NCBI GenBank assembly: GCA_031772625.1
Contig: CM062815.1
Span: 120,164,989 to 120,228,988, forward strand
DNA length: 64,000 bases
Direction: 5' to 3'
From: Pinus tabuliformis
Taxonomy: Eukaryota > Streptophyta > Pinopsida > Pinales > Pinaceae
Shown here: positions 24,503 to 36,000 of the stretch, piece after piece
Layout of the letters: each line of letters begins with the position of its first letter
Position numbering within the stretch: the first letter of the stretch is position 1
The notes under the pieces: model-generated
What the model saw: the letters and a program-made list of their open reading frames with translations, nothing else
The model's database searches: none
Told to the model about the DNA's origin: nothing
Translations under genes and position numbers: made by a program

Positions 24503-24514
24503 GCTCTGATACCA
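24503..24514 (-). other. Primer-binding site of copia C (initiator tRNA-Met type)
   Basis: The sense strand TGGTATCAGAGC abuts the 5' LTR directly. Confidence 0.92.
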
Positions 24515-24953
24515 TGTAAGAATTTACAGGGTAAGTTCCTCAGACAGAACACCAAAGGACACCGCTCACAAACATATCACATATCAATACACCAGTATTT
24601 TGACGTGGTTAAAACCCTCAAAGAAGGAAACAGTCCACGGCTTGAGCCAACACGGCCACTTCAGGCAATTTATTAATAAAAGAATGAAAATTTACATATG
24701 CTTCTCTCATAGACGGATTACCCTACAAATGACCCTCCATGCTCTTTAAATAGAGATCATGGACCAATCGGGTGTTAAGCCACGGATCAAGTGTCGGTAA
24801 TACCGAGGAGAAAATGAACCATCGGATCACTACATATCGTGATTGTCGAATTGTAATTTACAAAGTGTACATAGTAAAGAAACACATTTTACCTAACTCT
24901 ATACTAGACCAAGTTGTACTTAACTATTTCCTATGTGTCGGAATAACCTAACA
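24515..24953 (-). repeat. 5' LTR of copia C
   Basis: 439 bp, matching 19042-19492 apart from scattered substitutions and the 12-bp duplication. Confidence 0.93.
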
Positions 24954-25040
24954 GATAAGGTGCTGAGGTCGATGGGTCAAGACTTGTTGAAAGGTGGTCC
25001 TTAAGGAATCCCACATCAGTGAACATGAGTTCATACAGAA
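24954..25040 (+). repeat. Repeat family R, copy 1 (right part)
   Basis: Continues family R after copia C, beginning with the duplicated gataa. The phrase aatcccacatcagtga here matches 61307-61322. Confidence 0.6.
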
Positions 25041-26768
25041 TGATTGGTAGGACTATAGATAAAATATGTCACGGTCAAACATATTTTATGGTAAGAAAAA
25101 CAAGGCAATGTAGAGAGATGGATGGTTTATTCATGAGACAAAAAGATGAACTAAAAAGAAGGCAAAAATGTATGCGACTCAGAAAAGTAGACATGTATGA
25201 AGTCATGATGGGTATGGAAATGAATCAGTGAACTCCAATATGATGACTGATGAGGCTTTGAAGGAGAAGCGTGGGTAAACATATCATGACACAAAAGGTT
25301 TCAGTGTAGCGGAAAATGTCATGACATATGTAATGAAGAATTAGCTTCTCCAAGCTTCAATGGTTCATGTTTTATTGTGATTTTTGGAGATTACAGCTGC
25401 ATGAACTTGAATCGTCTGCGCACCTGTAAAAGCTTAGTACAAATCCTGCATGAAAATCGTGAAAGCTTCTGAAAGATATAAGATGCAAGAATGCTAGCAG
25501 CCAAATAAAATAAAGTGAGTTTTTTTTACTTGTTGCTTCTGCGTGCAAGTTCCTTTGAAGTAACTCCAATAAATCGCTTTCAATAATTATGAAATGTCCA
25601 TTTACAATTTTTTTTTAATTTGTTTTGATTTTTTATTTTATTTATTTAATTGTTTTAAATTTTTTATTTATTTTTAATTGTTTTGATTTTTTTTATTTTT
25701 CAATTGTTTCGGTTTTTTTTTAATAGTTTTGATTTTTATTTGTTTTTGATTGTTTTGTTTTTTTATTTGTTTTAATTGTTTTGATTTTATTTTTATGTTT
25801 TAACATTCCAATACATATCCAGATAATCCATAATTATGTAGAATTTCCAATGTTCATTTAAGCGTAATGAGATTGCCTTAATATGATATTGATATTGAAA
25901 GAGTTATTAAAACTTAAAATTTTAAAATTTTAAAATTTGCCACTATGTATGACCTAAAAAGTTTTTAACCAACCCCAAAGTACGATTGGTATCCGTCAAA
26001 GGAAAAGTTAATAAACTCCAAAGAAAGAAATCTCATTTCCGTGCCTCGACCCTTTTTTGTTCTCTTGCAGCCTTCTCTTCGTCACACTTCACTTTGCTCT
26101 TCTTCCTGCCCGAAGCCACGAGGATTGGCAGAAGTCCCTGCACGTATTTCTTCAACTATTGAGAAGTGCTTGCACCTTGTGGACTTTCCCTTGAATTTTC
26201 CTTTTCCCATCTTCCTTGAGCAAATAAACAAAAAGGGTCGTTGATCCTCCTCCGACCTACCCTGCCTGGATCAGAAAATGAATTCATGGATTGACAGAAC
26301 TAGAATTTCCACAAGAATTCAAACTTTCGTGAGAAGTAGAGAGACATCTATAATTCCCAATGCATGGACTGTAAATCGCGTGAAGGTCTGTGTTCAACAA
26401 TGGTGCAATTGTGAGGCTCAAACTCTCTCCACAAAACTGCCTCCTCCATATTTGATGTTCAGAACTTTGCAAGGTCAGAATATCCTTTCCTCCTCCTTAA
26501 TTTCCATGGAAGTATCGACATAGGCTGATAAGACTTGGAGGCTTCATCTTCAGTTTCAAGAATTTCAACTTCCTTATCCCGTACTCCAAACCATCAGCGA
26601 CATCATAATTATAAATATCATTATCATAAATCCCTGCATTTCTCCTATTTAAGATGCTTGTCAGTTGAAACCTAGTCTGAAAGAAAACTTCAGGATTCAG
26701 AAGATAAACCGACACATAACTAAGTGCAACTCTATTGTCAGTAGGCGATGTCTTCATTGTGGCATTTT
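25041..26768. other. No assigned gene; two short plus-strand frames
   Basis: Contains a T-rich tract (separate entry) and two modest plus-strand frames, 26041-26244 and 26278-26523. They are less AT-rich than their surroundings, and the second runs into a caaggtcag donor-like sequence near 26470. They could be remnants of host exons, but I recognise no family. The part next to 26769 may be the 3' untranslated tail of the ERD2 copy. Confidence 0.35.
25600..25800. repeat. T-rich simple or minisatellite tract
   Basis: About 200 bp built from variants of ttgttttgattttt-like units on the plus strand, nearly devoid of G and C. Confidence 0.85.
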
Positions 26769-27436
26769 TCAGTGAATGATGTGAAAAACTAAGGCAAGCA
26801 ACCGCAATTTCTCACGCCTTCTCCAACTATGGATATAATATAATAAAAAAAAATGTCCATATAGAGCTGTCTGGACAAGGCCATATATCCAGTCTATCCA
26901 TTGTAACTGAGGTTTCTCAACCATGTAATGGTAGATCCAAGTGTGTGGCAAGATACAATAAGAAGGAAGACATATTTCCGAGTCAAATTATCAATATTCC
27001 TTGATCTCTGAAGTAGTACAAGCTGAGGAAGAATCGCAACTGCTTGAAAATACAATGAAAATGTCCAAAAAAACCTCACATACAGTAAACCTGGGATTTA
27101 TCAGAAGTGCCAGCAATAAACATGGTATGACGAGAAAATGATGTTGAAAGGTGTCTTGATCTCTGTTCTGTTGTATGTATGACGAACAACCTTATGATAC
27201 CTCATATACCACACAATAGTGAATGATGTCACCAAGAAAATAATCTTCATAACTGTATTGTAGAATGAAATATAGTTTGTGAAGATGTCCAGATACCGTG
27301 TAGCAAAGACAAGAACATAAATTTCTTGTGTCTTAAGTGAAATTCCAGCACATTATTTCATAGAATGTATCTTGAGGAGCAAGACCATAATGCTAAGCAA
27401 ATGGGTGATGTTCCCTGCTAACCTGAACACATTCAC
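26769..27436 (-). pseudogene. Processed pseudogene of KDEL receptor (ERD2-like)
   Basis: Read on the minus strand and allowing frame changes, the 668 bp follow the ER lumen protein-retaining receptor from end to end. The N-terminal VNVFRLAG (GTG where the family has ATG) is followed by LLLKIHSMK, a stop where the family has Ser, [24 protein letters not shown] and YNTVMK. Later come WTFSLYFQAVAILPQLVLLQ, RNIDNLT, WIYHYMVEKP and GLVQTALYGHFF. The family protein is about 215 residues, so the copy is contiguous, without introns. At least one stop and three frame changes break it. ERD2 itself retrieves K/HDEL proteins from the Golgi to the ER; this copy is non-functional. The lack of introns points to retroposition. 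Confidence 0.9.
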
Positions 27437-29970
27437 TTTTATTTATTTGAACTCTTTACACAGAGCAATATGTCCTTCCGCGTTTTGAGGCAGTTAAGGA
27501 ATTCACGATGTGGATAAATTTTTTCCGATGATAATAATTGTACAGCAATACAACCGCCTGCATATGCTTATTAACTTGCTGCTGAGCATAATCCGATGGT
27601 TCTGCATGCTGCCGATATTCATTCAGCATAGGGCCCAAGAACACTTCAAAACAAAACACAATGTCAATCTTTACAAATCCGGTGAATACAAAGCTTCTAT
27701 TCAATGCTGGACAATTCTTTTATTCGCCACGTAGAACAGTTTTGATTTAGCAAAATCAGAATTCTTTGATCATGGAGAATATCCTGACGCGAAATCTTTG
27801 AATAGAAGCCCGATTTTTCTCACACACAGATTGATTTTTGAGGATTTTGCTCCCCTACTGGCCCTGTTGACTTCTAGACTGCAAACCAAGTGGCGAGCTC
27901 AGTGAACGCTATGCAAAGAAGAGCTAGGAATCACATGCCAAGAGGGAGATTCGTTGTATCGTAAATATTTTAAAACAAGTTTTCTCCCTTAAATTTCGCA
28001 TCACTGTCTTTAATGAACATGAACTTCCTCCTGAATTTTCGAGGATTTTGAAACTAGATTTCGTTGCTTGAGAATTGCACTTTTCTTCCTTTGACAATTG
28101 TAATGCCAAGCCAAACCTCCCGACACGCAGGTGTTTCTTCTCCAAGTCCGATAACTGTAAAGGCTCTGGCAAATATTTGGCATTATAATCCTCTTCTTTC
28201 CATTTTTCCCGTCAAACTAGACAGATCAAGTTGTCGTGATTGACATTGGAAATAACAGATGGAAAATGAAAAGAATGAAAACATTACGTTGTAAAGATCG
28301 CCTGCCCATCCCCGGAATTAATCGTCTCCATTGATGTTCAGCTCTACTTGGCATATCTTCCTGACGGTTTGCCTTATTGTAACATGTCAGGTTCTTGCCA
28401 TGCATTATGTCACGCCCCAGTCTTTTTTAAGTTGAGCATTTTGTGATTACAACAAAGAAACTAATCACTACAGGTCATCAAGAATAGATCGTTCAGGCGG
28501 AATACCAGGACCAATGCTTGGGAGCAGGGCAATGAACAGGCAAGCATATTGCACAACAGTCTCTCGGCCTTCGAATCCCATTGCCAAAAAAAATTTGTGG
28601 TGCCAGAGGTACACATTTTAAGGCCTAATGTTTTTCGAACCATTCTCTATCTGGTACTAAAATCCCTGGGAATTTTTTTATCACTAAGATTAGTGGTATC
28701 GATGCACTTTTAGTGGCGAGGCAGGTTGGAAAACCTTGCAGAGCCAACGAAATATGAACAACCTGTAGCAACTTTCTTCTTCGGTCGTACTGGAACAAAT
28801 GCGTTTATTTATTTTGTATTGTATTAAAAAACACAATTTACAATTTAAAATGAAGTTAAATTCTATTCCCAATTTTTTTAATTTTATTGCATTAATTCTA
28901 TTCCTAATTTTTTAAAATATTATGTTGCATTAAAATTAAAAAGAAATTAATTTTTATTCTTAATAAATTTTTTTTATATAATTTTTATGTTGTATTAAAA
29001 GTAAAATCTTCAAAAAGAATCTAAATTTTATTCTATTTCTAAAACAATTTAGAAATTTTATTGATTTAGGATGATTTTTTTTTATAGTAAATGGAGACAA
29101 ACTGATTTGCAAACCTTGAAAATATTTATAGACATCCTACTTTCTGATCCTCGAGATCGTGCGGAAACATAAAAGGAGAGCATACTTATTCGAAACAGAT
29201 ATCATCTTAACTAATCTATGCTAATTGGAAATTACAAATCATTACGTGTAATTAAATTTCTAGTGTAACCATTCACACAATAGTGATAAAAATTTATTCA
29301 TTTCCAATTTTGCAATTTTAAAATGAAAATATACAATGATGATCGAATCTAGTTTTTGTGACTATGATTTAATGAAATAAAAATGAAATTGATCTAACCT
29401 GGTATTTTCTTGAAACCATCTTTCGATAAGGCTTTCATAGGCATGATTTCCACTCCTATTTAGATCATCCTAAAACTTCTCTTTGTCCTCCTCAATCTTC
29501 TGTTCAAATAATTGTTCCTCATCAGATGTACATGATTCTTCGAATGTCGTTGTTTTCTTCTGGAGGAGTAGTTAAGCTTTTGGTTATTGTCAAGATCTCT
29601 TCTTCACAAGAAGAAGAGATCCTGACCCTTGCTAGGATTTGAATGAGTTGTTCCAAACTTATACTCATTGTTCTTACAAATATACATTTGGATTAGTTGG
29701 AAAGGGGTTCTTACAGTACTCAAAACTTAAAATCTACAAAACTTAAAGGTTGTTGCACTTGGATTTTTATTGTGTTTTTTATTTTTTATTTTTAGTGAAC
29801 GGGAGTTTTTAATTTGTGGATGTTTTGTTTTATTTCTATGTTTTCTATATGCAAATGAAAAATAAACTTAAATGAAAATGCCTAAATGCAATTAACCCTA
29901 AATGAAAATGAACCTAAGTGAAAAATTATTCCTAAACAATCCTCCTAACTAGCTTACATCTAAGTTTGCT
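27437..29970. other. No assigned gene; AT-rich, partly gypsy internal sequence
   Basis: No supported frame. The part from about 28800 to 29970 lies just inside the LTR and primer site at 29971-30957, so it should be the 5' internal region of that minus-strand gypsy element. A short minus-strand start (MSISLEQLIQIL, near 29670) is soon closed. 28400-28740 is less AT-rich but unrecognised. Confidence 0.4.
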
Positions 29971-29988
29971 TCCCCGGCAATGGCACCA
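29971..29988 (-). other. Gypsy primer-binding site (tRNA-Asp type)
   Basis: The sense strand reads TGGTGCCATTGCCGGGGA, close to the plant gypsy site complementary to aspartate tRNA. It lies four bases inside the LTR end at 29993. Confidence 0.8.
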
Positions 29989-29992
29989 CAAA

Positions 29993-30957
29993 TGTAGGGT
30001 GGTTTAATGGTATGTTAAATCCCTTGTTATTTTAATATGTCAACTCGGGAGTTTCGTAAACTTAGAAGCAAACCAAAATATATGGAACCTCAGATGCAAC
30101 TGTTGTAGAAAGTTTTTTTAGGATGGAAAGAAAGAAAGGAAATTCATATTACAAATAACTTCTAAGTTTAAAGAACCTAAAAAGTTTTTGATTCAAGATG
30201 CAGCAAGCAAGAGAAGAGGCTCCTAACTTAGGAGGTCAAGGTTTTCCTTCCTCACAGTACTGTCCCCAAGAAGAAGAACTAAAGAGTAGCAATTTGTGAT
30301 GTGTAGATAGCAAGAGAAGAGGCTCCTAACTTAGGAGGTCCTGGTTGTCCTTCCTCACAGTTCTACTCTAGCAACATTACCATTGCATCAAATCATAAAC
30401 TGGAATTCATGAAACAATTAAATCTTCACATAATAAAATACACTTGCGGAAAGTAAATCACACTTGCATGAAACTAAATAACAGAAATTAAACTATGTTA
30501 CAAATGTATGCGAATTGTGGTTGATGGGGATTTGTCCATTCCTCAATGAACACACATGAACAACTATCACTCCTTAAGAATCAAGAGACATTCATAACTC
30601 ATAATTGTAAGAAAATAATATTATTCATGTTGAATGAACAATCATAATATGATGCTAGTGAATAACTGACAATTGTTAGTTTTCTTTGAAGGATGCTCCT
30701 CTTATTTATACATGAATTAGGGATATCTACTTCCCTTAAATATCTACTAGATCAATACTTGTCTCAACTCATCCCTAAATACTAGATACAAATCCTATGA
30801 CACATCAAGATCTCCATAATCTTTCTCCTTGGAATATGGTACACCTCTTGAGTTGAAATTCGAATTTGACCTTGGGAGGCCAAGTAAGACCCTTCTAGAA
30901 CCTCTAAATAAGCCTACACATGTCACAAAACTCATAACACATATACAAATATATGAA
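29993..30957 (-). repeat. Gypsy LTR (tRNA-Asp family), copy 2, 5' LTR
   Basis: Same repeat as 17305-18281. The neighbouring primer site identifies this end as the inner end of a minus-strand 5' LTR. The outer boundary is not sharp; homology with copy 1 stops near 30957. Confidence 0.75.
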
Positions 30958-31140
30958 ACCATGTTAATTTCCTAGTTTTTAATCATAAATTCACTTATAT
31001 ACATAAAATATATAACTTTGGAAAACAAGGATCTTAACCATATAATTATGAAGATGGTTACTTCATGTAGGTTTTTAGTCTAGATAGTTATGAAATGAGG
31101 GCTAAATGGTTATGAAATGATGGAAATATGGATGAAGATG

Positions 31141-31500
31141 GAAGACAATTTTGAGACTCAACATTGAGGTACCTTGAGAACCATTAACATCGTCAGTGGT
31201 TTCTCTCACGTCCGTTAATGGCTTATATCATTGGCCGGTAATCAGATGGTGTCTACCATGTTCAACATCAACTCATCTATTCACATGGTTAGACTCATAC
31301 TTTTATACGATTAAGTGAATGAGATAGAAGACCCCAGATCTAGTTTCATCCATCCGGGCTGTGATTTTAGGATTAATACAAGACAATCATCCAACATGGG
31401 TCCACACTCTACCATCAGTGTACAATAATTCTTGATCATTGTGCATGTAATATGCTGAGCATGGGTATGCCACCCTCAACAATGATATCATGATGAAAAT
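31141..31500 (-). repeat. Repeat family R, copy 2 (inverted)
   Basis: The reverse complement follows 60690-61100. Shared phrases include cccatgctcagc, agcccggatggatgaaact, ggggtcttc, gttgaacatgg, gattaccgg and tctcaaggtac. Confidence 0.75.
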
Positions 31501-31612
31501 GTATTGTAACAGATGATGATCTTGACTAGTTGTTCTTGATCCAAATTTGTCACAAGGTAAAGCAGTTTAGTACTCAGCCACTACTTCTGAATTTGTACTT
31601 TAGGCGACAATC

Positions 31613-31810
31613 TGTTACAAGCCATTTTGTCACATCATCCCAAAAGGCCTGGAAATCGAATCAATCAACATCCATGAACATGTTGTCATCATCCCCTCAC
31701 AAATCCCTAAGCATCACCTCTCTAAAAATCTGAGTTTATGTGAAAAATTTCTCAAGAACATTGTTTTTAGCCCCAACATGTTTTGCATATTTATTCACCT
31801 ACGTTCAACG
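31613..31810 (+). repeat. LTR-like repeat, copy 2 (left part)
   Basis: Starts TGTTACAA and matches copy 1 at 11073 onward. Cut at 31810 by the Tat-like element; caacg (31806-31810) is repeated at 56951-56955, and the repeat resumes there. Confidence 0.75.
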
Positions 31811-32385
31811 TGTTAACACCCAGGTTGTTCCCTTTGACTCCCAAGGGAATATGGCCAGGGTAACCACTAACCAATCTTTGGATTACAGTTTCTAGCCAAA
31901 CTGTAATCAGAGAGGGCTCTCTCTTTAAGGTTTGTCTCTGTTTTGTGAAGATTTTAGGCTAGTTATGAGTTCAGGGTTTGGTTTTATGTTTTGGTTGAGG
32001 GATGTCTTCTGTATCTAAGGTGGAAGTTTTCAGGCAGTATCAGTCCATTGGGCAATGGAGTCTGTGGCTACAGGTTGTCTAAGGGATTGAGTTGAGTTGC
32101 TGAAACTGCAGGGCCATTCAAATACATCATGAAACAAAATTGAAATTGTAATTATGAGGTGTGTTTAACCAGTGAAAAGCAATTAAGAGTTTTCCACTAA
32201 GCTGGGGGTGTAAGAAAGAGATATATTGCACAGGAGAAAACTTGAATTCCTGAAACAACAATCACTGTGAAATATATAGTTTGGAGGTGCAGCAGTTAAG
32301 AATTACACCTTATGACTATAACTGAAGAAAGACATTTATAACAGCATAGATTGAGTTCAGGGTACTCTGTGAATAAATCCTGGAA

Positions 32386-32850
32386 CTATTCTTTTTCTCT
32401 GCCATTAACTATGAAACACAGAAACATGAATGAGATATGAAAGGACAACAAAAAAAACACATAACGAAGAGTTTTTAAGGAAAACTTATTGTGCCATGAA
32501 GTACGCAGGAATCCTGTAACATTCAGCAAAACACCACAATGACTCAGATAACGCAGAGCTTTGGAAATTCCATCAACCTTTGTATTAATACTCTGAAAAT
32601 TTACAGCATAAGGAACTCTAGAAGAGAAATCAACAACAACCCCTGCAAACTTATGCGAGGGGGGAATATATACAAACGGTGATACAAAATATCTGAAGCG
32701 TTGAGTCATCTGAGAAATAAATATGTTCACCAACTTGTACAGAAAAGCAGATAAGAAGTTATTACAGCTTTGAATACAACATAAATGCTCTTCAATTTTG
32801 TCAGAAGAATTTTTGACCTTTGGAGGCCACTGAGTCAGTTGAATGTTCTG
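32386..32850 (-). CDS. LTR open frame of 154 codons with C-terminal hydrophobic segment (copy 1)
   Basis: Open on the minus strand from just after a TAA near 32853 to the stop at 32386. There is no ATG near its beginning (the first is well inside). It is preceded on the sense strand by TTTATAACAG, which looks like a 3' splice site, so it may be a downstream exon. The predicted product ends in about 20 hydrophobic residues (VFFLLSFHISFMFLCFIV), a possible membrane anchor, followed by a short charged tail. The other LTR keeps the same 465-bp open frame with a few substitutions. It lies 3' of the large LTR frame. I do not recognise a family. Confidence 0.5.
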   Translation of the reverse strand, partial: QNIQLTQWPPKVKNSSDKIEEHLCCIQSCNNFLSAFLYKLVNIFISQMTQRFRYFVSPFVYIPPSHKFAGVVVDFSSRVPYAVNFQSINTKVDGISKALRYLSHCGVLLNVTGFLRTSWHNKFSLKTLRYVFFLLSFHISFMFLCFIVNGREKE

Positions 32851-33063
32851 TTATAAATGATGAATGACGTGTCTTTGTAGCTCTGTCATCCTGTAGCTTT
32901 TCGGCCCTGTCACCTGTGACTGTCAGTGCTGCTTTAGTGGCCGAATAGTTTTTTGCTGAGTTGGCTCAGCCCATTCTTCTCCATACATGCTGATTTTATC
33001 AAAATTTTCCTGTGCATGATAACTTATATATTAAAATGAAAAAACTTGAATACAGGCTCTGGT

Positions 33064-36000
33064 TTACAGTATTAACTGTATCATATTGGTCCAGACCTCC
33101 TGTGTGGGAAATTGATGTCTTAGAATTGCCTCTAAAGTCTCATCTGCCTCTGTGTATTTATAGAAATTTGGAGGCACTTCAAACAAATGTTGGATCTCAT
33201 TCATGATGAAAAATAGGTTTTCAACCCTGTTGTAGAGACTCTGCCCTGATGCTGGCCCTGATTCTTCTGAAGTACTGGGCCTTTCTGTAATCTGATTTGT
33301 AGCAAATGTGTTGACCCTTTTGGAATAATTTTCATGGGAAAGTAGTCTTCCTGCGCTGTTCAGTAAGCTAGGAAGACCTCTGTTCTGCAGTGCTACAAAT
33401 TTGTCCATGAATTTATTAACCTCTGTCTGCATATCCTGGCTTCTTCTTTCTAGTGTTTGCACCAGGCTTCTTAGTGTTAGGACTCTTTTTATTAGCTGGA
33501 TGGTTTCAGTTCTACTGGAGATTCCCATTGCTGCCAGCTGAGCACTTGTTCTGTTATTAAGCACATTAATCATTCTATTGGCAACCTCAGGCATATTGCC
33601 TAGAGATGCCCTTGATCTCTGGATTTCTCTGTGTGCTTTTCCTATGAGCTCTATTTGCTCATGAATGGTCTCAATGTATTGCCATTGATCAGTGATTGAT
33701 TGGCCAATGTTGGCCCATAAAACTGTCTTAAGCTCAGCTGTCACTTTGTCAAGTGTGAGCTCCTTCTCCAGCTCCTTTATCTTCTCTTTGAGAGCCTTTA
33801 TCTCTCTTCCTTTCTCAGCAACACTTTGTTTTGATTTATCATATCTTTCATTCAACTTGACCAAATTTTCCCTGGCCTCATTTAATTCTGCCATTTGGGC
33901 TTCCAGGGCTTGGATTTCATTTTTCAGTTTCTGCATGTCCAGGCTTGGAGCCTGCTCTGTTGTTGGCGCTGGTGCTGATGTGGAAGGCGCTGCCTGTTCT
34001 GTCCGTTCAGTGGGAGGAGCAGTAGTTTGAGGAGGCTCCTCAAGGTTGATTATCTCTGGAGGAGGCTGAGATGTTTGTCCTCCTTCTTTTTGTTGTAATG
34101 TTGCCTGCAGTGCAGCCTGTGCAGCCTCTGATTCTCCCAATTTCTCCTGTGTCTGGATCAGCTGCTTGTATAATGACACCAGCATAGCTGCTGCATCTTG
34201 GTCATGTCTCAGCTGGGCAACTTCTCCAGTTTGTGGGTGAATGGTTGCTGGGACTTTTACCATTTTCCTTAGCGCTGCCATATCTGCATCTCTCAACTTC
34301 AATAATGCTTGTACAGCCTTGATGTCCTTGGGATCATGCCCAAGTTCTATGATTATCTCCTCTAAGGCTTTGATTCTGTTGTCCTTTGCTTGAGAGGATG
34401 CTCTCTCCAACTCAAGTTGGGCAGCTGTATTATTTAGGCTATTTTCTAGCCTGTAGTTCTCCAATGTCTTATCTGCCAAGGAGGCATATACCATCTCACC
34501 CGTTTGCTTATGTAATTCAATTTTATCCATTGGGTGGATGTCCTTGGCAAGGACCTCAAGGTTGGTCCTTATGTAATCTGCAGCTGACTGCGGCTGCAAC
34601 ACTGCTGGCGTAAAATGGCTCATGATCATTTTGCCCTGTTGGACATCATATGCAGACATTAGTCTTTGCTGGTTAGTGGGAGCCATTTTCAACAAATGAT
34701 TATATAGCTGTATTCTTATGGGCTCATTCCTCTTCTTTATATCGATGAATTGTTGCTTGATGCCCAGTTCACCTCCTCCTTGCTGGCTTGAGGAGCTGAC
34801 TTCTCCTCCGATCATCCTCTCTTGTTCCTGCTGGAAGGAACTTGCAGATGCCTCCATGCTAGGTGGGCCCATGCCCAAAGATTGCCCTATAGGCATTTCT
34901 TCCTCTGAGAGGGGATTCATTCTGTGTCTTTTCTCCCCATGAGTTGTTGATGTTGTGAGGGGAGTCTCTCTGTCCCTCTTTCTACTTATGTCTTCTTTTT
35001 GTGGGGTTTGGAGGACTGAGGCCTCCACTGTTGTCTCCTACCTAGGAGGCAGAGTGTCCTGAGCTTGCTGCCTGGTGGATTTTGGGGCCTGTGATGTTTG
35101 CTCTTGTTGCACTGGTTGTTCCTTTTCTTGCTGCCCCCCTTGTTGTTGTTGTACCTGTTGCTGTTGCTGCACTTCCTGCTGCTGTACCTGTTCATGAGGT
35201 GGCTGCTCTGGCTCCATCTCTTTCTCTTTGCTTTTGCTAGAGGTTTGATCAGTAGCTTTGGTTGCTTGTTGATGTGCTGTGGAGGATGAGGCAGCTGCTC
35301 CCACTTGAGTGCCTGGAAGAGCAAATACTTGTGCACAAAGCTCTAAGTCAGCCATCTTTTGGAGATTTTTAACTGCTCTTTGATTTAATTCTTCTTGTGT
35401 GACAGCTTCCTCTAAGGTGCCTCTCCTCCACTTTATTTGATTTGCATATTTTTCTATGTGAGGCAACCTTACGTGGTCATAACTGGCCAGCCTATACTTG
35501 ACCCTTCTTAAAGTTATGAAGTGATTGGGGTCATAAGGTTTCCAAAGGAAACTGGTCTGTAGGCCAAGGGATTCTAGCATTCTGTCTGCTTCTTGCCAAC
35601 CTTCCTCCCTTTTGTTGTAAATGAAGTGGCCTAATTGGTTTCTTACTTTGAGTTGTGCCTTCTTGCCTTTGCCTGAAAAATGTAGCACATCAGCGTTCCC
35701 AAACTGCCTGAAGTATTCAAGGGCAAACAATCTCATGGGCACATATTTAGGCAGTCTGTAAGGGGGCAACTCACACCCATATATTCTGATGACTGTGTGG
35801 TTTTGGCAATAGTACCAATCCCCAATGCTGTAGACCTTGGACAGCTGAAGAATCCTCTACATCTCATCAGTTAGTCTAGGAGGAGGTGAGCTCAGAAGCA
35901 GAGACATGGCTGGGTGGATGAAAAGGTCTATAAACTCACAATAAGTGTATGGAGAACAGGATCTGCAATGGATAGCAGAGGACCAATAGACTACTGACCT

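Larger units (their letters stand above)
19042..24953 (-). mobile_element. Decayed Ty1/copia retrotransposon (element C)
   Basis: A 5912-bp minus-strand element with LTRs 19042-19492 and 24515-24953, flanked by gataa at 19037-19041 and 24954-24958. The primer site TGGTATCAGAGC (24503-24514) is immediately inside the 5' LTR, and the polypurine tract AAGGGGGGA immediately precedes the 3' LTR. Gag, protease, integrase, RT and RNase H are all recognisable but broken by several stops and at least one frameshift. The LTRs differ at roughly 15 positions plus a 12-bp tandem duplication in the left LTR, so it is older than copia A. Confidence 0.95.

Noticed and set aside
25240-25275. Hammerhead ribozyme (ctgatgag core)
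   Set aside because: The second conserved block (CGAAA) and the flanking stems are absent.
26041-26523. Host exons
   Set aside because: Two modest plus-strand frames and a donor-like site, but no recognisable family and no further exon could be joined with confidence.
29993-30957. Complete gypsy element with this LTR
   Set aside because: Only one LTR and primer site are recognisable; no second LTR with matching target duplication or coding region was found nearby.
33067-34780. Intron explaining the segment missing from the 5' LTR
   Set aside because: The ends do not follow GT-AG on the sense strand, and the segment is an open part of a longer reading frame in the other LTR.
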